From Haliclystus octoradiatus (lineage: Eukaryota > Cnidaria > Staurozoa > Stauromedusae > Haliclystidae), in contig OU744446.1 of NCBI GenBank assembly GCA_916610825.1, positions 27,108,445-27,172,444 on the forward strand: 64,000 bases of DNA, read 5' to 3'. The stretch's first letter is position 1. Each line of letters starts with the position of its first letter. Shown one piece after another: positions 45,901 to 58,800 of the stretch. A program made the position numbers and the translations under genes. The notes beneath the pieces are model-generated. The model was not told where the DNA came from, searched no databases, and was given only the letters and a program-made list of their open reading frames with translations.

Positions 45901-48900
45901 GTTTGTTTAAAGGTTGAGGTAAATTCATCTAAGCACTGGATAGTATTAATATTATTATACAAGGTAGCATATAGACAGATATGAGGATGTCATCCAATTA
46001 ATACTAAATCAATGTTTATAGATCCTAACATATTTCTCTTTTTTCTTTCAGGATGCTAACAATTGTATCTGCTCTGAGACTCATTTTTCAGTGTTTACTA
46101 TCCTCGTGGATAATACCGTGGAAGTCAAGTGTAGAGAAACTATCAGAAGAAATAACTGCATGTGTATGCAATAATTCACATTTGGCTCATCTAAATAACC
46201 TTTATGAACCGTTGGTACTGTTGACATGCAGTTTATTTATTTATAAGGGTGATCATTATAGTGCACATGACACCGAAAATGTTTTTCCGGAATCAAGTGG
46301 CTCATGCAAAATAAATAGGAATGGCCACCATAATTTTTGGACTATCGGACTGTTGTTACGAACAATTACGTGTTCTTCTCATTAATTTGAATGTGTTGAC
46401 CCTTTTACATTTGAACAATAGAAGTGTCAAGTGGCGTGACGAATTCGATTCGATTAAAGCGCAATGTAAGCAATGTAAACAATGACATATTATATTTTGA
46501 AAATCTTTCCGTTCTTAAATTTATAGTCAAAACAATAACCGGTTGCTCAGTCGATTATAATTAATAATTGACCGATTACCAATTATGTAAAAACAAGCCG
46601 GTTAATCGGTGAAACCGAATATTTCCGATTAATCGGCTTATCTCTAAATACCATACCATCAGATTAAAAAAATAAACATATTATTATTGCTATATGTAAT
46701 GAAACTATGTATTTGAGCTTCAAATACAACTTGAATAGTGCAATTTGAAGCCGAAGTGACAAAGATATGGCTTATCAAACTTGACCAATTTGATCAATTA
46801 TTGGCAATTTTCACACCCTTTCCAAAAGCTTGAGGTGTCATGAAATCGTTACGGTTTGGAATTTTGATGCATAATTTTTGATTTTCTGACTTCATTCAAT
46901 AAGTTTTCCTTATACACCAAGTTGCAACAGAATCGGAGAGGGTATGGGTCCAACTGGGTCAAAGGTTTAATGTTTTGGTCATTTGGAAATTTATGGTTGG
47001 AATTTCGGCGCATCCCTATTTGTGGTCACGCTATCTATCCTGCCATGTCTATAACTCGATAAACTTTAAATATAGGGCGTTAAAGTTAAATTAAAAAAAT
47101 TAAAAAAATTAATTGTATGGAGTGTAAACCCAGAAGCATAAATGTATATGTGATACGAAATTGCAATGTTAGGTAAAACAGAGCATAACTATCACACATT
47201 AAATTGCGATCTTCAGATGGTATGAGTATGACTGTCTGAAGATTGCAATTAAACTTATGAAACTCCGAATAACGGAAAAGGCTTTTGCCTCATCTTTGTG
47301 TTTCCTTTCCTTTTCCGCATCTTTGTTTCCTATTCTATAGCGTTAGGTACCGTAAAGGCATTACCTTCTGAAATTTGAATGAACAATTGCCTAGTGTATT
47401 TGTTATTTGAATGACAATATATTCTTTTTAACAATTCCTGGCAAGTACAAATTTAGACAAATGCAATCAAATTATTGTCAAATTTGACTTGCCCTTTCAA
47501 AGTAGGTTACGATGTACCTGGCTCACTGAATCAGGAATAACTGAATATGTTATGCGTAAATGATAAGTAAATGAGATGCGCAAGCAAATTAAATATTTCC
47601 ATAAAACCATTACTACATATCAGAGTAAAGGCAGATTACCATTGGCACTGGGAAAACTACAGCACACTTACAACTTTTCCTAAAGTGAATCATTGTACTG
47701 AGCATACGATTTCACTCAATAAAAATCAGATTGATGTACGTCCAGTATGCAGTGTCTGTCAAGGGTTTTGAATTCTGGAATAATGGAATATTTTCAATTT
47801 CTTTTCTGCACTTTTTTTGAAGTTTGACTCAGGTTTGATAATGTGGCACATACTGACATCTTGCCTAGTTGCAATCCACCTTAAGTTCCACATGAGTGTT
47901 TAACTCACCTTCGTCTGATCATCAATAACCCTGATTGTATCTTCAGTGACCCAGAGCGTCACACGTTTCTTTTTTGTATTGACATTCTACACAGATAGAT
48001 ATCAAAATGATACCATGTCAGGTTAAATTTTTTTTTGAGAGAGAGACTGACCCAACCCAAGCATGAAATAATGCAAAAGAATATCTGCAGCACTGTCACC
48101 TACCATTCGCAGTTGTTGGACAGCATTGCTGCAAACTTGAGTGCCCCTTGATTCTGATACGGGAACAGCCCCTAAATACTAAATAAAAACAAAGAGTATT
48201 AAAAACAATTTTAAGATTAAGGATGTGGATAGAATCTAGGGGTAACCAGCTCTTCGATTGAAAAAAAGTTTTAGTGGTCAAAGGCAATGCACACAATGTT
48301 TTTGTCTTGGAAGTTCTTGTATTTCAACTTTTAATTTTTGTAGCATTATAATTAATTGATCAATTTTTTAAAGATATGAAATTTATTTGCTAATTACATT
48401 GCGGAAAAGAACTTGTCAAAATGATTCAAAATTTGTGGAAATAAATTTGATTTAGCAGACAATGATTTTGTCTTGGAAGTTCTTGTATTTCAACTTTTAA
48501 TTTTTGTAGCATTATAATTAATTGATCAATTTTTTAAAGATATGAAATTTATTTGCTAATTACATTTCGCAAAAGAACTTGTCAAAATGATTCAAAATTT
48601 GTGGAAATAAATTTGATTTAGCAGACAATGTTTTTGTCTTGGAAGTTCTTGTATTTCAACTTTTAATTTTTGTAGCATTATAATTAATTGATCAATTTTT
48701 CAAAGATATGAAATTTATTTGCTAATTATATTGTGGAAAAGAACTTGTCAAAACGATTCAAAATTTGTGGAAATAAATTTTGATTTAGCAGAAATTAGAG
48801 ATAATTTATTTTGATGTCACGTTTATCATGACTGCTGACGGAAACATTAAACTAATTCAAAATCAAATTTCGCATTTTATAATGAAATTCTTAAAACATT

Positions 48901-50277
48901 GCTAAAACATCTTATAACAAGTATTCGTAATTGCTAGATTCAAATCATTTATAATTGTTTTTCTGTCAACATCATAAGCAATGACATAGTTTAGTTCCAC
49001 GACCTTGAGAGCCAGTGAAAGGCAGTATCATTTTCATTTTGTTCCACAAATTCTAAGTATATGATTAAGGACATGGAGAGAATTTTGAAGATTTCAAGAA
49101 AAGCATCTGAAGACTTAAGCAGTGCTTCTTCAATTTAATCATAGGAGTTCTGCTGAGCATTAAATTAGGATTGCCTTTTGTATGTACGTATGATTAACGT
49201 AAAATATGTCCATATAGGGCTGCAGTTTATACATGTCCTTGGAAGTTGTAAATTAATCAATAATTTAAATATTTGAAAAAAGTTGTTAAATTTGTGTCAT
49301 TCTTTCTTACTCACTATGAATTATTGAATGAATTTGTTCAACACGTGGTTGGTAACAATGGAACTATGTTGACAGGTTTTTGACACTTTCATGTTGAACA
49401 TTTTCGGATTGAAACATACTTTAAGTAGGCCTACACTTTCTTTTTTCTGAGGATGTTATTCTCAGAGTTGAATGAAATTTAGTACATACAATTTATGACG
49501 TGTTTCATTTAATTACAACAACAAAAATATCCGTATTTGGCAATACTAGTTTAAAACGCGAAATAATTTTCTTAGCAAGGTGAAGGTCTACTCGGACGCA
49601 GCTTAAGCTAGAGAAACAGATTACGGAACTTAATCTACTTTTAAAATTATATACAATTAGTTCATTCAGGTATCTATATCAGCCCGAGTAAAGAAGTATA
49701 CTAAATTGTATTGTGTAAACTAATTTGACTTGGTCGCGAGACAAAGCGCCCTCCTATTTTCCATTAGCACGAAAGTAGGGTAGGGTCTACAGGACTACAG
49801 CCTTCGCCAATTTGGATATCATATCTCACATCAAGTTGCAAGCCTGACATAGCTTTGTAAATTTAAACAGTTCACAATCGATTTATAATGAGCCTTATTA
49901 ATTTGTTAAATGGACTACCTAATGTTAGCAATAAAGACAATCGGGTTACGGAAGCAAATAAAATAAAAGGAACGTCATTTTGACTTATACGGTGCTAAGA
50001 GAAACTCGTGGTTGTATCAGCCGCTAACAATATTGTGATACCAAATAATGAATTAAATAATGATAAGATAAATAGTAAACTGCATGTGAGTACAATACTA
50101 TAATCAATCAATTGTATAAATGATAAAAATTTAGAAGTAAACATTCACCTTGACGGCAAAGCTCAATCCGCCATGTTTGATATTAACACCATCGTTCTCC
50201 CATTGCTGTGGATCAGAACGCGCGTTGTATTTTTTTCGACTTCGAAAGCTCAACGTTCTCCTCAATTTTCGCATCAT
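39931..50277 (-). CDS. NUMB: Numb-type endocytic adaptor, six coding exons
   Basis: Coding exons on the minus strand are 50277-50149, 48178-48104, 47986-47909, 44134-43994, 41375-41286 and 40782-39931. All borders are GT-AG and all introns phase 0; the sum is 454 codons plus stop. The start [17 protein letters not shown] with QQW matches the Numb N-terminus (LRQSFRRKK and HQW). Residues 33-170 form the PTB domain: [60 protein letters not shown] and [14 protein letters not shown]. The C-terminal part is low in complexity, with a glutamine run, a DPF motif and three NPF motifs (residues 374, 424 and 441) that would bind AP-2 and EH-domain proteins. Numb proteins control Notch signalling and cargo endocytosis at the plasma membrane. 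The RRTLSFR segment looks like an aPKC site (inference). Introns hold E3, a hAT-like element and a tandem repeat. Alternative exons cannot be excluded. Confidence 0.95.
42001..42826. mobile_element. 826-bp transposon E3 in a NUMB intron
   Basis: The arms, about 165 bases, begin GGTGAGCCTTATGTCAAAGC at 42001 and end with the inverted copy at 42826. CCTGGTCAG flanks both ends exactly (41992-42000 and 42827-42835). The ends start GGTRA like E1 and E2 and the duplication is again nine bases. No transposase is encoded, so this is a non-autonomous relative. Confidence 0.8.
44513..46646. mobile_element. hAT-like element of 2.1 kb in a NUMB intron
   Basis: TAGAGATGAGCC at 44513 and its inverted partner GGCTTATCTCTA ending at 46646 resemble hAT ends. 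Both are followed inward by AACCGGT- and ACCGATTA-type words, a known style of subterminal repeats in hAT elements. No exact target duplication was found, so this could be two separate ends. The centre contains exon-like segments on the plus strand. Confidence 0.5.
45205..46174 (+). pseudogene. Exon-like segments of an unrecognised cysteine-rich gene
   Basis: Four segments look coding. The first, near 45215-45285, reads [18 protein letters not shown]. The second, after an acceptor at about 45402, is Thr/Pro-rich ([15 protein letters not shown]) and then meets a stop. The third, ending at 45747, reads [15 protein letters not shown] and later [19 protein letters not shown], and is followed by GTAATT. 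The fourth, 46052-46174, follows TTTCTTTCAG and reads [20 protein letters not shown], then [17 protein letters not shown] and a stop. Segments three and four are phase-compatible. The composition suggests a secreted protein. No start codon was found, so it is probably a fragment, perhaps carried by the surrounding hAT-like element. I do not recognise the family. Confidence 0.42.
48298..48795 (+). repeat. Three tandem units of about 165 bp in NUMB intron 1
   Basis: Units start TTTTTGTCTTGGAAGTTCTT at about 48300, 48465 and 48630 and end at GGAAATAAATTTGATTTAGC. They differ at only a few positions, so the duplication is recent. The array lies between NUMB coding exons 1 and 2. No coding content. 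Confidence 0.85.
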
Positions 50278-51604
50278 TTTGGCAAATACGTATGGAGCAC
50301 AACTTAGCCACCAGCTAAATGAGTACGGCTGGGTGGTTGAAACTCAACCCAGATTAATAAATTTGTCAAAAAGCAGCCAAAATGATGTGAAGTTTATGAG
50401 AGTTTACAGTAAAAAGACGATGCAGCTACTTTCTACCGTCACAAAAGATAGAATGAACCAATGAGATTAGAGAATGTCGAGATTCAATTCATATAGTTAT
50501 CTATGGGCATTTTGTATCTGACTGTGAGATTTATGTCTCATGACACTGTCATCCTTTCTTAGTTGTATTGTTTATGACCGACAAATAAAAACAAATGATA
50601 TTCCAATTATTTCAAAGCTAGGCGAGGCTTTCGAGACTTTTGTAGACTTTGTAAGCAAAAGTATTAACACTGGTTGCGAAAACATTTCAATTGTGACCGT
50701 GGTTAAAATATGTATAATAAATAATGACAGACGAATTATATGTTGTAGACCTGTATCAAACCATAGATCAAACAAGTTTCAAGTGATTGAAATTTGAATT
50801 GTGAAATATCTTACCTACAAGTCGAATCGGTCGAGTGTATTCATCCAAGCACTGTACTAATATCGTTGATATTATGGACACGCAGCTTGGTTTATATGCC
50901 TTTATATTTAACGTTAATTTTGAGTCAATAGTTATAAGTTAATTCATGGATTCATGGATATTTGTAAGTGAAAGTGACTGAAAACAACAGCTACAATTTT
51001 GTCAGTCATTGGAAATTTCTTGAGAAAATTAAATAACATTATAAGATATTCAATGTAGTGAAACTAAATATGGAATGGAAACCATATTTGAGTATATTTA
51101 ACATAAATACTTATTCAATCATTCAATCGTGTCATCCCATTTTGTAAGTTGGAACCAAGAAAAGTCCAGAGACAGCTAACTACTTATCATATTTCACTTC
51201 ACTTGCCTAACTCAATAATCAGGCTGATAGTAAGCTTTGGAGAAAACATCGACCAGTTGTCTATGGGGATTCTGTACTATTGCTAGTACATGCCACTGTG
51301 TATAGAATTTTACAATTTGAAGTTACACTCACATAAATTTTCCCGGAAATTTCCTACTGTGTCAATACTGCGACGATTTAGTATAGTTGACGTTGTCATC
51401 TGCTTATCAGATATGACGTCGTATGTTGTTCTAAACCAATCAGCAGCCGCCTCGCTTACATGCCCCACAATGCAGTGCCAGTTGCGTCATTTATAAACTT
51501 TAGTATTTATTTTGTAGAACTGAAATCTTTACCAGCAACACAAGTTGCATCGAATTCGTATTACTTTTACAAAAATCCACTTCAGTTACAATCGACACGT
51601 TACA
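50278..51604. promoter_or_regulatory. Shared upstream region of NUMB and TMBIM6
   Basis: The two start codons lie 1.3 kb apart on opposite strands, so both promoters must lie here unless upstream non-coding exons exist. No TATA box was identified. Several frames of 65-85 codons occur but none has supporting signals. Non-coding first exons of either gene may lie within the stretch. Confidence 0.5.
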
Positions 51605-52776
51605 ATGGACGCCTTCTTCGGAGAGCGATCAATTTCTTTAAAGGCATTAACGGACTTTTCTAAAATGTAAGTGACAGTCCGATTCTAGGGATGTCCAGTT
51701 CAGTTTGTGAATCGTTACATTGTGTGCTCGATACTCTCGACCACTTCTTCAATGGCTACCACACAGCAGCAGCTGCCTCCCCTGTTGTAGTTTGGTGTGC
51801 CCTGCTCTCTTAAAGTTTTGCTTTTGTTAGACTGCGCATAGGGAATACATAGATTCGTTTTTCATTTGCTTATTTTACAGGCCAGTTGTGCGTTTTATCG
51901 ATATGTCGAACATTGAGCTCACAGTCGAGTTTTGTTTAGGGTCAACCAAATTTCATTAATGCTTGTAATCATTGGTAGGTCGTTTATTAGCATTGTAAAA
52001 CCCCCTGAACAAAATAGGTTTCTAGTTTGTGTTTTCTTTTTGAATATTTTAGTGATGCACCTACGCGACATCATCTGAAGAATGTCTATGGTAGTCTTGC
52101 TATTGCCGCCGTAGCTGCTGCTGGTGGTGCAGCAATTCATCTTTTCACAAACTTTATGAAGGTAATTATCTCACATGAGCAGAGTAAAAACAAAACCCGA
52201 TGTACTACGTTATGTTTAACAGGCGTACGCCTTGGCAAGTCCAATTTCATTTGCTATTTTGAACGAGAACACCGCCCCCTTCAATCATATGGTCTCACAA
52301 GAACACTATACAGTATTGATAGATAATCCGGTTGCAAAGGTGGATATAGTATAATAACTTTAAATTGCACCTCATAATCATCCATGTTTTACGTTTTACA
52401 ATTGCAATGGACTATCAATAGTCGTTTGTGACTTGCAGCACATCCACTTTTCACTGTAGCACATTTCATGCTAGATTTCATTTCTCACTCACATTTTTTT
52501 AAAAATATAATATAGTGTGATCTTATTGATATCATTGATCTATTTTAAACCACAACTGGCCTTATGATTGTCATACTTGTAGACTCACTGTGAAATGTGA
52601 ACTTGATACAGTAGAATCTGCTAACTCGGGCGACATAAGTTTGTGTTTGCTCATTCAGCTAATTGCGTCGATCTGGCTGCCTCGATATTGCAAGGAATGC
52701 TTGGCCACGAAAGCAAATCCCAGAACAAGGCTAACAACACCAGTTGTACTATTAAAAATTATTATTATAATTATTA

Positions 52777-52825
<49 letters not shown>

Positions 52826-55800
52826 CATTATTATTATTATATTATTATTTATGACCACCATGATTTACAGCGGGAATTTCATTAATTTTACGGAATAAAT
52901 CTGAAAGAGTTAAAGTTAGATTTTAACATCAGTTTAATCAAATCATCAAATGGTCTACAACATTAAATCATGGTGCTCTTGATTTAAACAAAATTTACGA
53001 ATATTATGCGGATGATAAATTTATTTTGTCGAACGATTCGAATATCGAAATAGTTTGTAAATTCTTATCAAAAACAATATGGAGCAAGCTGTCAAATGTC
53101 AAATAGTGGCTCATCCAATAACTGCTATTTTATACATAGTCCATTGTCTCATACATAGTTATTAAAGCACATCCCTGAAAAGTGTGGCTGCTGGTATTGC
53201 TGCAATACACCAGTTAATGTTAGCACCTTTAAACAGGCAGAAAACATTTATTTAATGCATATGTTATTACTTTATGATGTTTTGATTAGTATGTTGTTGT
53301 TTGGGGGGCGGGGATTGCAAATAACAGCGACAGCAGTCTCTAAGTGGTCACCTCAAAAAGATTCAGAACAGAGGTCTAAGGACAGACAATACTCCAATGT
53401 AATACACAATCCTTATGCTGTTTGCAAGCTGATCAAACAGCTCTGAAAGATGTATTTGATCATGCGCTGGGAATTGTGAAGCTGTTTCTTGCATCAATCA
53501 TACAGACTAGTAGACTTTGGACTGATTAATTTATTTTTGACTCATGGTTATGAAATAGTCACGCTCATTTGACAGAGCGTAAATAATAATAATGGAGTCA
53601 AAGACTCCATATTCATTTTTTGTTTCATTTTCTGTACAGAAAATTAATGGGTAGTCTTTGACACCATTATTATCATTATATGTTATTATTATATTAATAT
53701 TACATTGTTCATTAATACATGTACACTGTACTATATATAATGAAACACACATGTTAATCAAAATAATTTTTTCTATTTGTTAGGGTGGATTCCTTGCTGC
53801 CATTGCTGGGATAGGTTTACTCATAATGCTTTCAATTACAGCTCATGAGCCAAAAAATCAACTTAAACGACTTGGTGAGTTCTTAGAGAAATACTTCTAG
53901 AAACAGTGTTGTATCAATAATAGTCAATTGTACGCATATGTATGTAAAAGTCTCAATGTTGATTAAAACAGAGGATAAATAGTTTGGACACAAGAACGAG
54001 GCATAGCTCATTCCGTAAATCGTATTACTTTTAGCATGGTTGCCATCTAATGATTGCTTAAATCGAGACACTCTGAGTTGCGAAAGATCACAAAACTCAT
54101 CTGCAACATTTCTTTATAAAACTGAAATGCTTTCATTATAGACCGAGCACCACAGAACTAAAACGGCATGTTCAAAAGCCTTCCAAAAATCCAATTTATA
54201 TCATATTTCATGATTCACGGACAAAGCCTTCAGATTATCATTTTGAGAAAATGCTGGATGTGAGCTTCATGGTCATTGATTCTTTTGTTCTCCCATGATT
54301 TTGCGAATCCATACAAGCATGGCGAAAACATAAAATGTATGAATTGAGAGGGCTCTGACCGTGAAATGATTTTTAAATTCATCTCTGATGAGCTCCACAA
54401 TAAAATTTGACTAAAACAATCCACCATTTTTATAAAATATTTCATCTAGATTTTGCTACGTTAAAGTTTGTTAAAGTTCACCGAATATTGCACCAGTAAT
54501 TTTAAAACAGAAACACGCAATCTTATCCAAGTTAGTAATGAGTTGAAACAACATAGCAAGGCAGTAATACTTTCAAATCTCTATTCGACAATCAACAAAT
54601 GGATTATAATGAACGGTTTTCTAAAATCAGATAACAATTTAAATTAATATCAAACTAAAGTACAATAACAATTTACAATCAAATATATATATTTAATATT
54701 AAACTAAAATACAACAGCAATCAACAGTAAAATGATAAATATGTTGGTTAATCTTCACAATTTAGAACTGGACAACAGTTTAAACACTTTGGTTGTCAAT
54801 TAAATTTCATACACTCTAATCTCAATGGAGATCACAATACAACAACAATAATTACAGAAAACTAAAAACATAATTACAAATAATGGCGTTGTCACGTGAC
54901 TTACTTACATCCGTTACTTGCAGAGGTAACACCGATTCCTTATTTTATCGGGCCCTATCTTTGATGATGTATTGTGAAATGTGAGGTGGCTGACAGCTGT
55001 TGTGAAGTATGTGAATTGAATTTGATTGAAGCAAAACCTGCTGCTATTTAGATTTTTTTAACACTGAATTATTATAAAATTTGGATGTAGTGGTACAACG
55101 CTTTCTGTATGTTGAGTATGTTGTTTAAATGTATTCATGATTAACTTGGTATATCTTTATAATTGTTTTTATTTTATTTTACATAGGATACCTTTCTGGA
55201 TTTGCAATGTGCACCGGTAAGGAAGTCATAATATTGTTTGAATTCGTTCCATAATTCTTCTTTTCTTGAACCTAATGACATGCTGGTATGATTATTTCAT
55301 AGGTCTTGGACTTGGTCCTCTGATGGATAGAATCATTGAAATAGACCCATCGTAAGTTGAAAATCACTTGATCATTAAAATTGAACTAGTTACGATTTGT
55401 AGCCTATTATAAGTAAAGCTGACATGCTCAATACATCTTCGTTAAGTTCTTTGTTGACATGCTCACCTTGATGGATTAAGAAGTGCTGCGACTTGCCTCT
55501 TTTGAGGATACTGTTGTCTTCGATTATAGAGTATTTCATGGATCCTCAAATCTTTAAACACCTGTAAATTCATGAAAACACTAAGATCAAACATGATACC
55601 GATATGTAGCATTCTGTACATTCTCTCTCAAAGGACACAGGTGTCACTTTGTAGCCATAAAAAATTAGGCAGATCAAGGTGGGAAATATAAGCGAGTCAG
55701 TGAACGAGAACGGTTTGATGTTTAAATGTTGTCTCTTGGAGAGGTGGGAGATATCTTTCAGTTTAGCAGTTTATTACTAAATTATTAAACATCAGCAGCT

Positions 55801-58800
55801 TTTGAACAATTATTTTCTGTAATGAGATATTTCCATTCCAATGATCCACATTACAAGCTTATACAAAGGCTAAAAAATATTTTTTTTAATGCAGCAAGCT
55901 ACATTTTCAAATGTCATATGCAATTCAAAGTACAATTCCAGGAATTTGGCCTTGGTTTGTATTAGTGATAATATGCAAATTTATTTGTTTGTTACAGCAT
56001 CATCCCAACTGCATTCCTTGGCACATGCATGATATTTGTATGTTTCTCTCTGAGTGCCTTGAAAGCACAGGATCGCAGCTATTTGTATTTAGGAGGTAAG
56101 CAATATTGTATTCTTCGGTTGAAAAACGTGAAATGATCAGGATTACAAACTTTAAAGCATAGTTCCTTGGTTTAATTTCTTTGTGCTAGAGTGGACAGAT
56201 GATTATATTTTTGATTGGTTGTATCAATTTTCTAACACAGTAAGAAACATTCTATACAATTCTAGTACTGTATGTGATGTCATTTTTAGCATGATTGAAA
56301 ATAACATGCATGGATGATTGGATTGGTGAAAAAAAATCAGACATATTATTATAACAAGTTTTCAATGGAGAACCATTACGCTGATTTTTATGAACTAACT
56401 AAACAAAATGGCAATACTGTCTGCGTCTGATTGTTTGGTTTATCAAGTCATTTTGATAGCTTTTTGAAGGACGGGTGGTTCTTCATAAAGGGTGATCTCC
56501 ACAAATTTAAAATAAAATAAAATGATCACCTGTGATATTTTTCAACTTCGTATTTCTTTGTTGTTTTGTCTTTTCACTCTCTCAATAAGCAGACATAAGA
56601 ATTTTAAACTTTTTTTAGTGAGTTTCAAACTATTCCTACTCCTGTGAGACTAATGCCAACCAAATATTATGTTGTTAACTTTGGTGATTAAAGGATTTCT
56701 GTACGGCAGCCGTGTTTGGGTTCTGATATCAACACACGGTACGCTGCGAGACATAAGAAAACATCAGAAAAAGAAGAGCCCATAGGAGAAGTGTTTTTCA
56801 GCTTTCGAGTGTCTCCCAACATTCCAAGTGTTGGTATCAGAGAACCCAGACACAAGACCACTTTCGATTATTTCGAACGCTATGATTTGATCTGTCTTGT
56901 TGCTCATTTCTGCTGTTTTGCGAATTGCAAGCTTTTGCTCGGCTTTTTACAATAATTGATCTTATATCACTTACCTGTAGGCTGCAGATGTCCATTCTGT
57001 ATTTTATGTTGTGAATTTCCCTTATTTTTCTAAACCTTGAAAATTCAAATTATCATTTGCTTCCATAATACAAGCAGGGTACACTCCATGTTTTTTCCTT
57101 TGTCTGGTTTGAAATGTAGGTGTTTTATCTACATGAATATACATTTCTTTTCAGGCTCATTGATGTCTGGTTTATCCATCCTATGTGTCTTGGGCTTATT
57201 AAATATCTTCATTGGATCCCAATTGCTATTCCAGGTATGAAACAACGCCTACCAAGGTCTATGCATGCATTTGTATGGAATGTCTTCTTAAGCGGTACTT
57301 GTTAGTAGATGCCATTAGCAGGGCCGTTTTATGACATTTTGGTTTGGGATGGAGGCAATTCTGCGAAAATGGCCTATTTTTAGAAAATATTTCATAACCC
57401 CAAGAGTAAGTAGGTGGATAGCATTGGAAATCACGCATGTCAATACCATCCAATTCCCGTCCATAGGAAGCTCCAGGGCTAAATAAAACGGGGGCCACCG
57501 GTCGCAGACACATTTTGGGAACAATAGAATTACTGCCACCTATCAAGATTGTACAAATTTCAACATTTGGAATGACTATTGCAGACTTAACAGAATTGCT
57601 AACTGTTATCAATTCTAAGCATGTTCCAATCAATATTATTCTCACTAAAATAATGTCCTTGCGTAATAAAGTCAGTAACCTAAACAACTTGAAGACACTT
57701 TGAAACAGGAAAATTTGGTTGCAGGCACAAATATATTTTGTAATTCCTTTCAGGATCTACAGCAGATCCATCTGTAAATAGATGGCTCTGTTATAGACCC
57801 CTGATAGGAACCACTGGTGTTTTCCAAATCCCAACAGAATAATTGATTTTATCTATCTTTGAGAGCTAAACAATAGTGATTTTTATTTATATATATTAAT
57901 TATATCAGTTACTAAAAGTCCTGCTTATCTTGAAGTTACAAAATTAAAAACATTTTTTATAACTTTTGCAATAGAGATTTCTGCATTTTGAAAGACAACA
58001 TTGAAAAGAGCTAAGCTGCACATTTTTCATTTTTCAAAAATAGAAATTTACAAATGACAACAACATTTCCATTAATTTTCGGGAAAAAAATTATTTTCTA
58101 GAAAATAAAATTGAAAAATTGGGAATGGCCTATTTTCAGGCCTATTTTAGCTTGGGCGCATGCCTACTGTACCTATGCCTTGAAACGGCTCTGTACACAT
58201 GAAAACAGCTAATCAGCATCATATCAGACATAATCAGAGTGCTGAATTAATTAATTTAATTGTTAACTCAGCAATATAGGATTTTCAGTGGGATCATAAT
58301 TTTGCATGTGAAACCCATTATACATTCTTAAGTTATATCTCAACTCATTCAAAGTGGCGCCCCTATATACTAAAAATATGGAAGTAATTCATTTTTTATA
58401 GTTTAACTATTCCTATTACATCAGTGACAAGTTTGTGATTTTATTATTTACGAGTTTAATAATTTCAGTTAATGTTATTAAGGCGTGTTGTTTAACCAAT
58501 AGTAAAGTATCAAAGCTGATGCGTGTCAAAGTACTGTATACTGATGTAATGTTAATTGAATTTGTCCTATTCCAGGTACATTTGTATGGTGGTTTAATAC
58601 TTTTCTGTGGGTTCATTTTGTATGATACACAATTGATCATTGAAAAACGCCGCAATGGTGACACAGACTTCATCTGGTAAGACTGACTTGACTTTGATGT
58701 GTATTTCTTAGAACATAAAAAGGAATATAATATGTAGTAATGAAATGGTATGATTGTTAAAAGGCATGCTTTTGTGTGGCGTGTGTTAACTACAGCAGAT

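Noticed and set aside
52590-52898. Frames rich in Ile or Tyr in TMBIM6 intron 2
   Set aside because: They are translations of the ATT microsatellite.
54388-54430. Hammerhead ribozyme-like CTGATGAG
   Set aside because: The GAAA half of the core and the pairing stems are missing.
57259-57687. 142-codon minus-strand frame in TMBIM6 intron 7
   Set aside because: It lies largely in the hAT-like repeat, has no domain and no splice support.
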